From a virus: a stretch of DNA of 50,869 nt. The notes under the pieces are model-generated. The model was given only the letters and a program-made list of their open reading frames with translations, had not been told where the DNA came from and made no database searches. The position numbers were made by a program, and so were the translations under genes. The stretch spans positions 1 through 50,869 of IMG/VR virus record IMGVR_UViG_3300044974_000745. One strand, written 5' to 3'. The stretch's first letter is position 1, and the number at the start of each line of letters is the position of its first letter. Positions 41,975 through 48,109 of the stretch are shown here, piece after piece.

Positions 41975-42587
41975 GTAAATAATTTTTAGGAAACCCTTTA
42001 TCTACTAAAAGATTATACAGATATTTTCTTTGAGTAGTTGAAGTATCTTTAACTATTAAACAATTTTGTTTATTGTTATCCATCAAATATTGTGTTAAAA
42101 CATCAATAAATCTTTCGGAGTCAGAAATGGTTTTAAAAGTGAATAGATTAAAATCGTCATCATTTTGTACGATAATTTTATTATTTAATTTAGATATTAG
42201 TGTAAGACCTGATTCAGATAAATATAATTTTATAAACTGATGGGTTGTTATTTTTTCTTTTGTTTGGTAATTAACAAAAGTTTCTTCAATATTATAGTTT
42301 AAAATTTTGGTAATTGTAAAATTATCATCATCCAATTCAACTTTAATCTGTCTACCTATTTCATCCTTTAAGAATATGGGTAAAAATGTCCCTGAAGTTT
42401 TTTCTAAAATTGATAATTCATAATTAGAATGTTGACCAGCTTCAACTTTTTTAGGGAATATAACTGAATCACTTTCAACCATAAGTGTTTCAAAAAAAGT
42501 TTTTGCTTTTTTATGTGTTTTAAACTTATTGATTATTTTCTTTTTTACCTTATTTTTGAATAATACTATTTGAAAATTATAATCCAT
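41946..42587 (-). CDS. Hypothetical protein on the minus strand (213 aa)
   Basis: The protein starts MDYNFQIVLFKNKVKKKIIN with a basic segment, followed by mixed alpha/beta sequence and ending FPKNYLLRHSTTHPE. I recognise no domain. A TATTTATA element (42605-42612, minus strand) lies 17 bases upstream, back to back with the DnaJ leader. It is one of only five minus-strand genes in the window and converges with the 41738 gene. Confidence 0.65.
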   Translation of the reverse strand: MDYNFQIVLFKNKVKKKIINKFKTHKKAKTFFETLMVESDSVIFPKKVEAGQHSNYELSILEKTSGTFLPIFLKDEIGRQIKVELDDDNFTITKILNYNIEETFVNYQTKEKITTHQFIKLYLSESGLTLISKLNNKIIVQNDDDFNLFTFKTISDSERFIDVLTQYLMDNNKQNCLIVKDTSTTQRKYLYNLLVDKGFPKNYLLRHSTTHPE

Positions 42588-42604
42588 TACAAAAAAATAA
42601 AATT

Positions 42605-42612
42605 TATAAATA
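42605..42612 (-). promoter_or_regulatory. Candidate phage promoter element, nearly symmetric and possibly bidirectional
   Basis: The 33-base space between the minus-strand 213-residue gene and DnaJ contains AATTTATAAATATT. On the minus strand this is an exact TATTTATA, 17 bases before the ATG at 42587. On the plus strand it reads AATTTATA, one mismatch, ending 12 bases before the DnaJ ATG. Confidence 0.45.
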
Positions 42613-42620
42613 TTAAGTAA

Positions 42621-43547
42621 ATGAACGAATCAAGTTTCTACGATGTTTTAGGTGTTAACGAAAACGCGACTGCTGATGATATAAAAAAAAGTTACAGAAA
42701 ATTAGCTGTTGAACATCATCCTGATAAAGGTGGTGATGAAGAAAAATTCAAAAGAATTTCTGAAGCTTATGATGTTTTGGGTGATGAAGAGAAAAGAAAA
42801 AAATATGACCACCAAAAAAACAACCCATTCTCAAATATGGGAGGTGGTGGTTTTAATCCATTTGAAGATTTATTTAATAGTTTTAATCAAGGTCAAAGAA
42901 GACAAACTGTTCCTGATAAAGTTATTGATTTAGAATTAACTGTTGTTGAATCATATCATGGTTCTGACAAAACAATAAACTATTCTAGAAAACATTCATG
43001 TAAATCATGTTCATCAACTGGTGGTGAACGTAATACATGTCAAAGGTGTCAAGGGCATGGTTTTATAACCATGAGAGTGGGTAATGGTATGTTTGTTCAA
43101 ATGGTGAGACAAGCGTGTGATGTGTGTAATGGTGAAGGGTCTCAGCTCATTAAAAAATGTAATACTTGTCATGGAAATGGAACCGTTTCTGAATTTGAAA
43201 CAATATCTGTTAATATTCCATCAGGTGCTGACGAAGGTCAATTTTTTAAATTACAAGGTAAAGGTGATTTTCATAAAGGAATTTATGGTAATTTGATTTT
43301 AAAAATTAAAATGGTATCAGTTAATAATTTTGAAAAATCTCTAAACGATTTAATTTATAATGCTTATTTGAATTTAGAAGAAATACAAAGAGATGTTATT
43401 ACAATACCTCATCCTGACGGTGACGTTACTGTTAACTTACCAAAAGTGTTTGATACGTCAAAACCATTAAGATTGAAATCAAAAGGGTTTAAAAGTACAC
43501 CGAATGGTGATTTGTACGTTAAGATGTTTGTGAAATTTGAAAGGTAA
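42621..43547 (+). CDS. dnaJ: DnaJ (Hsp40) co-chaperone
   Basis: The 308 residues carry a complete type I DnaJ layout, slightly shorter than bacterial DnaJ (~375). The J domain has the HPD tripeptide (33-35) that stimulates DnaK ATPase. A short Gly/Phe region follows ([15 protein letters not shown]). The zinc domain has four CxxC pairs (127/130, 140/143, 166/169 and 180/183), and the C-terminal substrate-binding domains contain [18 protein letters not shown]. It should recruit the host DnaK to phage clients, for example in replication-complex remodelling or capsid and tail folding. Its stop is two bases from the convergent stop of a 52-residue gene. Confidence 0.92.
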   Translation: MNESSFYDVLGVNENATADDIKKSYRKLAVEHHPDKGGDEEKFKRISEAYDVLGDEEKRKKYDHQKNNPFSNMGGGGFNPFEDLFNSFNQGQRRQTVPDKVIDLELTVVESYHGSDKTINYSRKHSCKSCSSTGGERNTCQRCQGHGFITMRVGNGMFVQMVRQACDVCNGEGSQLIKKCNTCHGNGTVSEFETISVNIPSGADEGQFFKLQGKGDFHKGIYGNLILKIKMVSVNNFEKSLNDLIYNAYLNLEEIQRDVITIPHPDGDVTVNLPKVFDTSKPLRLKSKGFKSTPNGDLYVKMFVKFER

Positions 43548-43549
43548 AA

Positions 43550-43708
43550 TTAAAATAGTGAAATTATTTTCTCAACAATTTTAATGGTACCGTAGATACA
43601 TGTTCCGAATACATACGCTCCAAAAATTATAATCCAATAATTTTTTTGTATCATTTCTGTCGGTGACTTTTTATTGCAAGTGTTACATTTTTTAGGTTTC
43701 TTTTCCAT
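43550..43708 (-). CDS. Small CxxC membrane protein on the minus strand (52 aa)
   Basis: The frame from ATG 43708 to TAA 43550 encodes MEKKPKKCNTCNKKSP followed by one membrane helix (YWIIIFGAYVFGTCIYGTI) and a short basic amphipathic end. The Cys pair in a Lys-rich N-terminus looks like half a zinc site. It fills what would otherwise be an empty 218-base stretch, uses an A-rich leader like other genes here, and meets the DnaJ stop with two bases between. The composition supports a real gene; function unknown. Confidence 0.65.
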   Translation of the reverse strand: MEKKPKKCNTCNKKSPTEMIQKNYWIIIFGAYVFGTCIYGTIKIVEKIISLF

Positions 43709-43754
43709 GATTTTCTTTTAAAAATATTAATTTATTTTTTTTAAATATCAATGT

Positions 43755-43762
43755 TATTTATA
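43755..43762 (+). promoter_or_regulatory. Candidate phage promoter element (TATTTATA)
   Basis: An exact TATTTATA lies three bases before the preferred ATG at 43766, in a leader of almost pure A and T. The close spacing would give a leaderless transcript or mean the motif acts in another way. Confidence 0.3.
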
Positions 43763-43765
43763 TGT

Positions 43766-44167
43766 ATGGAATTGTTACGTTCATTAAAAAGTTTATTAAT
43801 TGAAAAAAAGATTGCTGAATTACAGGATATGTTGTATATCACATATTCAATTCAACATACTGATGAGAGTAAACATGGTCAATTTAGAAAAAGAAGACAT
43901 GAAAGAGAAGAAGGTGGTCAAAGAATTACCGATTATGATATACTAGAACTTTGTAAAAGAGCTAAAAGTGATATCACTCAATATATTGTGATTGGTGAAA
44001 TAATGGATGGAGTTAGATTTATAGTAACTCAGAAAGATTCACCTTATTTAAATCTTGTTATTGCACCTGTAGAAAATAGTCCGTATGACTGGACTTTAAC
44101 GGTTGTTACAGTTATGAATAATGAGTATTTTAAAATTGGTTCAAACCAATTACAAATAGTTGTTTAA
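43766..44167 (+). CDS. Hypothetical protein, possible RelE/BECR-like or DUF4258-like fold (133 aa)
   Basis: I prefer ATG 43766 (MELLRSLKSLLIEKK) to ATG 43751, because the five extra codons coincide with the TATTTATA element. The protein has a helical N-terminus, then SKHGQFRKRRHEREEGGQRI and a C-terminal run of strands (RFIVTQKDSPYLNLVIAPVE, then LTVVTVMNNEYFKIG). A His/Arg-rich segment followed by ITDYDILELC and strands ending in VVTVM is reminiscent of DUF4258 and related RelE-like small proteins. This is a weak, pattern-level resemblance. A good terminator follows. Confidence 0.5.
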   Translation: MELLRSLKSLLIEKKIAELQDMLYITYSIQHTDESKHGQFRKRRHEREEGGQRITDYDILELCKRAKSDITQYIVIGEIMDGVRFIVTQKDSPYLNLVIAPVENSPYDWTLTVVTVMNNEYFKIGSNQLQIVV

Positions 44168-44171
44168 AGAA

Positions 44172-44212
44172 AAACCCCCGATGTATTCTAACAACGAGGG
44201 TTTAAACTTTTT
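44172..44212 (+). terminator. Intrinsic terminator
   Basis: AAACCC (44172-44177) pairs with GGGTTT (44198-44203), extended after one mismatch by CG/CG, with a 14-base loop. A T-run at 44208-44212 follows. It begins just after the TAA of the 133-residue gene. Confidence 0.65.
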
Positions 44213-44220
44213 CACTCTAT

Positions 44221-44295
44221 GAGTTGAGGCTTCCGCCCCTGAACATCTTCGTGGTTCAGTTCCGCCGAGTTGTGTGGGTAATCTCGGTTCAACCC
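44221..44295 (+). ncRNA. Candidate structured RNA, cloverleaf-like
   Basis: This ~75-base stretch is visibly more G+C-rich than its surroundings and holds no open frame. A closing helix pairs GTTGAG (44223-44228) with TTCAAC (44288-44293). It encloses a 3-bp hairpin GGC-TTCC-GCC (44228-44237, which would share its first G with the closing helix), a 6-bp hairpin CTGAAC/GTTCAG (44239-44244 with 44254-44259, 9-base loop) and a 5-6-bp hairpin CCGAG/CTCGG (44265-44269 with 44283-44287, 13-base loop). The layout resembles a tRNA cloverleaf but the loops are the wrong sizes for a working tRNA. It could be a tRNA-like element, a regulatory leader for the small gene at 44382, or a stand-alone RNA. Confidence 0.5.
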
Positions 44296-44381
44296 CTTAA
44301 TCCAATTGTGACTACAAATATAAATAGAATATTCCGAATAAAAAAATAAAATTTAAACTTTTTTTGATATATCTTTGTCTT

Positions 44382-44519
44382 ATGAAACAGGAAACACTAC
44401 CACTTAATCTTCGTCACGTTGCTCAAATTGTGAGACGGAATATGATTACAAAGGTTACTCCGTCAGGTAAAGAGTATTCCCGTAAAAAACTTAAGAAGGT
44501 TGATATTTTTTCGGAGTAG
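44382..44519 (+). CDS. Small basic protein (45 aa)
   Basis: The frame from ATG 44382 to TAG 44517-44519 encodes 45 residues (start MKQETLPLNLRHVAQIVRRN, end KKLKKVDIFSE). It is basic with a short amphipathic helix and could bind nucleic acid or protein. It lies 86 bases after the structured RNA candidate. No family recognised; it is supported by clean placement between two regulatory regions and by coding-like composition. Confidence 0.5.
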   Translation: MKQETLPLNLRHVAQIVRRNMITKVTPSGKEYSRKKLKKVDIFSE

Positions 44520-44545
44520 TATTTAGTTTTTGACGCACTTTAATA

Positions 44546-44553
44546 TATTTATA
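44546..44553 (+). promoter_or_regulatory. Candidate phage promoter element (TATTTATA)
   Basis: An exact TATTTATA lies two bases before the ATG of the ribbon-helix-helix gene at 44556. As with the copies at 18457 and 43755, the spacing is too short for an ordinary leader. Confidence 0.3.
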
Positions 44554-44555
44554 AT

Positions 44556-44708
44556 ATGGGGAGACCTAAAAAAGAAGATAAAGATAAAAAAGTTAAATAC
44601 GGTATCAGTATTGACAAATATCTTTTTGAAAAAATTAAACAAGAAAATATAAGTGTGTCCAAGTTCATACAGAATTTGGTGAAAGAATATTATGAGAAAA
44701 TTGACTGA
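44556..44708 (+). CDS. Ribbon-helix-helix DNA-binding protein with AT-hook-like start (50 aa)
   Basis: The protein begins MGRPKKEDKDKK, an AT-hook-like GRPKK, then KYGISIDKYLFEKIKQENIS (strand and first helix) and VSKFIQNLVKEYYEK (second helix), the CopG/Arc ribbon-helix-helix pattern. Such proteins bind DNA as dimers and usually repress nearby promoters. The last 17 bases overlap the start of the homing endonuclease gene, so it may control that gene or the methylase behind it (inference). Confidence 0.7.
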   Translation: MGRPKKEDKDKKVKYGISIDKYLFEKIKQENISVSKFIQNLVKEYYEKID

Positions 44709-45471
44709 AATTGATTGTACTAATATTTGTGATGACTATTTGATTGGTCTATCTTATAATTTATTATCTGAAAAATATAATATTTGTACTTGGAGTATTG
44801 GAAATGTTTTAAAGAAAAATAATATTAAACCTAGAATCCGTAAACATAATTGTAATGAAGATTATTTTGAAAAAATTGATAGTAATAAAAAAGCGTATTG
44901 GTTAGGTTTATTATTTGCCGACGGATATGTTAGAAAACGAAAACAATTTAATGGTAAACATAAACAAGGTGGTACTGTTGGGATATCGTTAAAAAATGGT
45001 GATGAATATTTATTAGAAAAACTAATTATTGATTTGGAGTCAACATATAAACTTAGTAAACAAATTAAAGATGAATTTTTAAGTTATAAGTTAGAAGTTA
45101 ATAGTTCCAAAATGGCCGATGATTTGATTAATTTAGGATGTGTTCCAAATAAAAGTTTAAAATTATTACCACCTATTTTAACTGAAGAATTTATTCCTCA
45201 TTTTATTAGAGGGTATTTTGATGGGGATGGTTCTATTGGTAAATATAATGAAAGGATTAAATTTAGTTTATTGGGAACAAACGATTTGTTAATATGGATT
45301 TTAAATTTTTTCAAAAATAAAGGGATGAGGACAACCCCTAAAATTAGTAAAAAGAAAAATATCTATACGTTTCAGGTAAACTCAAAATCTGATATTGAGT
45401 TAATTGAAAATATTTTGTATACTTCATCTAATGATTATTACCTAAAAAGAAAAAAAGAAAAATTTAAATAA
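44692..45471 (+). CDS. LAGLIDADG homing endonuclease, free-standing
   Basis: The 259 residues contain two LAGLIDADG-type motifs, YWLGLLFADGYV (69-80) and FIRGYFDGDGSI (171-182), each with the metal-binding Asp. They are preceded by a helix-turn-helix-like N-terminus (LIGLSYNLLSEKYNICTWSI). A single-chain enzyme with two motifs would cut one long asymmetric site and copy its own gene into alleles that lack it. It overlaps the ribbon-helix-helix gene by 17 bases and ends one base before the methylase ATG. No intron or intein boundary is seen, so it is free-standing. Confidence 0.88.
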   Translation: MRKLTEIDCTNICDDYLIGLSYNLLSEKYNICTWSIGNVLKKNNIKPRIRKHNCNEDYFEKIDSNKKAYWLGLLFADGYVRKRKQFNGKHKQGGTVGISLKNGDEYLLEKLIIDLESTYKLSKQIKDEFLSYKLEVNSSKMADDLINLGCVPNKSLKLLPPILTEEFIPHFIRGYFDGDGSIGKYNERIKFSLLGTNDLLIWILNFFKNKGMRTTPKISKKKNIYTFQVNSKSDIELIENILYTSSNDYYLKRKKEKFK

Positions 45472-45472
45472 T

Positions 45473-46330
45473 ATGTGTGTATCCTATATAGGGGGAAAAT
45501 CTAAAATTGCTCCACAATTAATAATTCCAAATATCCCAAGAGATATTGAAACATTTGTTGAACCTTTTAGTGGTCAATTTTGGACATTTTTTAAAATGAA
45601 ATTGGAAGATTACCCAAATCTTAAAACAGTAGTTTATAATGATTTTAACCCCTTAAATTATAATATGTATAGATGTCTACAAAACCACAAAAAACTTCTT
45701 GAAGAGTGTGAAAGGTTGGTAGTACAACAAAAAGATGTGTATCCGACAGACCCAATCTGTAAAGATAATTTCAATAAGTTTCAAACAGAAATTTATTCAA
45801 AAGATTTGATTCTTGGTGATGAACCAAACTATGAAATTGCCGCTAAATATGTTTATGTATTAACCCAAGTATTTTCAGGTGCTAATCCCGAAAAATCAAA
45901 GTTTATTGATTTAAAGGGTAAATATCATTCCAAATTTACATCATTTAAGAATAAATTAAAAAATGAAAAATGGCAAAAAATGTTTGAAAGAATTAATGTT
46001 GTTGAAAACATGGACTTTCAGGAAGTGATTGAAAAATATGATGGCCCTAACACTTATTTTTATACTGACCCACCTTATTATATTGTTGGTGAGGGTGACT
46101 ATTACTCAAACCACGATTTTGATAGAGATGACCATGAAAGATTAGCAAACGTGTTGAAAAATATACAAGGAAAGTTTTCGTTATCTTATTATGATTTTGT
46201 ACTTTTGCAAGAGTGGTTTCCAAAGGAAGAATATAAATGGGAGAAGAAAGAATTTGCTAAAGCCGCAGCGGCAAAGAAAGGAAAGACCCAAAATATGGGT
46301 GAGGAGTTATTAATTATGAATTATTTTTAA
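45473..46330 (+). CDS. Dam-like N6-adenine DNA methyltransferase (D12 class)
   Basis: The 285 residues carry the D12 methylase motifs. These are SYIGGKSKI (4-12) and FVEPFSGQF (28-36), the S-adenosylmethionine-binding region, with GQF in place of the more usual GxG. Asp57 lies in YNDFNP, and TDPPYY (198-203) is the catalytic DPPY. The enzyme would methylate adenine in a short site, probably protecting phage DNA from restriction or marking it for replication timing. The target sequence cannot be read from the protein. It starts immediately after the homing endonuclease, an arrangement that lets the mobile gene spread without breaking the methylase. Confidence 0.88.
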   Translation: MCVSYIGGKSKIAPQLIIPNIPRDIETFVEPFSGQFWTFFKMKLEDYPNLKTVVYNDFNPLNYNMYRCLQNHKKLLEECERLVVQQKDVYPTDPICKDNFNKFQTEIYSKDLILGDEPNYEIAAKYVYVLTQVFSGANPEKSKFIDLKGKYHSKFTSFKNKLKNEKWQKMFERINVVENMDFQEVIEKYDGPNTYFYTDPPYYIVGEGDYYSNHDFDRDDHERLANVLKNIQGKFSLSYYDFVLLQEWFPKEEYKWEKKEFAKAAAAKKGKTQNMGEELLIMNYF

Positions 46331-46339
46331 TTTTTTTGA

Positions 46340-46347
46340 TATTTATA
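46340..46347 (+). promoter_or_regulatory. Candidate phage promoter element (GATATTTATAAAG)
   Basis: An exact TATTTATA in a 19-base stretch identical to the leader at 38694. It ends 11 bases before the ATG at 46359. Confidence 0.55.
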
Positions 46348-46358
46348 AAGAAAAAACA

Positions 46359-47735
46359 ATGAGAGGATTTACACAACTTTTATCAAATTTAATTTTAGAA
46401 AACTCAAGATTTCAAATTTTATATGACAAATTAGTTAAACCATCGGCTAAACCTGCTCAAGGTGCTGAAGGTAGAAGAGCTAAAGGTATTATGGATTTTG
46501 AAACTTTAAAGGCGATTATATTTGCTGACCCTACGACAAGAATACCTGAAGGATTGGGTGATATTGATGAAATCAGTATTCAGGATATGGATAAAGTTAA
46601 AGTTGGTAAGTATACTCAGTGGTTACTGAAAAATTTTGTATCGGCACCAATGACTGGTGAAGAAGGTGAAATTGAAAAAGATAATCCGGAGTATAAAAGA
46701 AGATTTCAAGAATACCAACGTCTTTTCTTGGAAGACCTTCATAAAACAACTGATGATTTAAAAAAATACGAAAGATTTAAAAATCAATTACCTCAAGATA
46801 AGAGGGATATTAATAAAATCACAGTTAGTGAATTATTTGATTTAGTTAAAGATTTTAAACTTGAAAAAGTTAAAGCGTCTAAAGAGGAAAAAGAAAACGC
46901 TAAAATTTCTTATGAATATCCTGGTAGTGAAATTATTTTCAGAGGTCCAAAGTGGACTTTGATTAAAATTGAAGATAAAAGTGAATTAGGAAAAAATGCG
47001 GCAATATTCTTTGGAGGTTATCAAGATGGTGATAACGATGAATCAAGATGGTGTACTTCAGGACCTGGATTGACGTTCTTCAATGGTTATATTAAAGACG
47101 GTCCTCTTTATGTTGTGTTACCAAATGATGATAATGGACAAGTTGGAAAAAGAACTGGATTACCTAAAGAAAGATATCAATTCCATTTCCCATCAAGTCA
47201 ATTTATGGATAGAGAAGATAGACATGTAAATTTGACTGAACTTTTAAATGGACCGATGAATGAACTTAAAGAAAGTTTTAAACCTGAATTCGCTAAAGGA
47301 TTGGTTACTAAAGGTGGTGATAAAGTTGAAATTAACTATCCTAACGATTCGGCAGGTAAATTTGTCGCTCTTTATGGATTTGATGAACTTTTTGAATCTA
47401 TGCCAAAAACGATACAACATTTGTTAATTAACAATAAATCTAAAGAAAATATTGCGATAGACGTTCCTGAAAGTTTGGGTCAGTTTACTAACTTACAAGC
47501 ATTGATGTTACAAAATATTGTTAGAACTTTACCTGAGTCAATCGGTAACTTGAAAGGACTTAATTTCTTAGCGTTACCATCTAACTCTAATCTACAGAGT
47601 TTACCGGCATCTATTGTTAATTTAGAGAATTTAGCATTTATAAATTTGAAGGATAGTAACCCAAATATTGAAATACCTGATGTGTTGAAAGAAAAATTAA
47701 GTGATGAGGGTGGTGGATTTTATTATGTGATTTAA
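46359..47735 (+). CDS. WCT-motif protein with C-terminal leucine-rich repeats (458 aa)
   Basis: Residues 1-110 are helical (KVGKYTQWLLKNF). A central domain (about 185-310) contains DESRWCTSGPGLTFF, then DGPLYVVLPND and RYQFHFPSSQFMDREDR, a combination found in uncharacterised proteins of large phages. Residues about 365-445 are four or five leucine-rich repeats of the LPESIGNLKGLNFLALPSNS type, closer to bacterial and plant-like LRRs than those in the minus-strand adhesin. The leader shares 19 bases with the 512-residue virion-like gene, suggesting late expression. It may recognise a protein partner, but whether it is a virion or effector protein is unknown. Confidence 0.6.
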   Translation: MRGFTQLLSNLILENSRFQILYDKLVKPSAKPAQGAEGRRAKGIMDFETLKAIIFADPTTRIPEGLGDIDEISIQDMDKVKVGKYTQWLLKNFVSAPMTGEEGEIEKDNPEYKRRFQEYQRLFLEDLHKTTDDLKKYERFKNQLPQDKRDINKITVSELFDLVKDFKLEKVKASKEEKENAKISYEYPGSEIIFRGPKWTLIKIEDKSELGKNAAIFFGGYQDGDNDESRWCTSGPGLTFFNGYIKDGPLYVVLPNDDNGQVGKRTGLPKERYQFHFPSSQFMDREDRHVNLTELLNGPMNELKESFKPEFAKGLVTKGGDKVEINYPNDSAGKFVALYGFDELFESMPKTIQHLLINNKSKENIAIDVPESLGQFTNLQALMLQNIVRTLPESIGNLKGLNFLALPSNSNLQSLPASIVNLENLAFINLKDSNPNIEIPDVLKEKLSDEGGGFYYVI

Positions 47736-47749
47736 TTTTGTTATTTTTG
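47718..47749 (+). promoter_or_regulatory. Candidate host-type promoter
   Basis: TATTTTTG (47742-47749) is an exact match to the Bacteroidetes -7 box TAnnTTTG, 14 bases before the ATG at 47764. A TTTTA at 47718-47722 stands at -33 spacing but is an imperfect TTTG. Confidence 0.35.
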
Positions 47750-47763
47750 TAAAAAATAATATT

Positions 47764-48054
47764 ATGAAATACATTGAAGTTGACATTTATATGAACCAAT
47801 TGGTTTCTTTCTTTGAAAAGAATCCTAATGATTTAATATCATTAATTGGGGAACTTCAAAAAGATGATTTTTACAAAAAGGTTAAAGAAACTTGTATTAA
47901 AAATTTTAAAGAAAACGGTGAAGTTATTCCGACACAAAAACAACTAATAGATATTGTTGTTGAGTTGAAGCAAGGACCGGTATCAACATACGAAATGAAA
48001 TCCATTAATCAGGCATTCCAAAAAACAAAATTTGGAATTTTATGTCTAAATTAA
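47764..48054 (+). CDS. Hypothetical conserved-type phage protein (96 aa)
   Basis: A small helical protein (QLVSFFEKNPNDLISLIGEL, then TQKQLIDIVVELKQG), a pattern I associate with uncharacterised small proteins in other large phages, though I cannot name a family. No metal site or membrane segment. It lies behind a host-type -7 box and ends just before another, better host-type promoter. Confidence 0.6.
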   Translation: MKYIEVDIYMNQLVSFFEKNPNDLISLIGELQKDDFYKKVKETCIKNFKENGEVIPTQKQLIDIVVELKQGPVSTYEMKSINQAFQKTKFGILCLN

Positions 48055-48086
48055 TTTTGAAAATCTAAAAAAAAATCTTATTTTTG
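48055..48086 (+). promoter_or_regulatory. Host-type promoter (TTTTG-N19-TATTTTTG)
   Basis: TTTTG (48055-48059), a 19-base A-rich spacer and TATTTTTG (48079-48086) match the Bacteroidetes primary-sigma consensus at both boxes and in spacing. It is the best host-type promoter in the window and drives the PcfJ-like gene at 48110. Confidence 0.65.
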
Positions 48087-48109
48087 TGGGACATAGAGTC
48101 CCATTTTTT
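48087..48109 (+). terminator. Terminator-like hairpin between promoter and start codon
   Basis: TGGGAC (48087-48092) pairs with GTCCCA (48098-48103) around a 5-base loop, followed at once by six T and then the ATG at 48110. Transcripts starting at the adjacent promoter would begin inside the left arm and escape it, while read-through from upstream would fold it. Confidence 0.5.

Noticed and set aside
44221-44295. A functional tRNA
   Set aside because: Stem positions suggest a cloverleaf, but the hairpin loops are 4, 9 and 13 bases, no 7-base anticodon or T loop is present, and the acceptor stem is weak.
44370-44377. Host-type promoter (TATCTTTG) before the 45-residue gene
   Set aside because: The -7 box is exact but no TTTG-like box lies 17-23 bases upstream and the ATG is only four bases away, so it was not listed as a feature.
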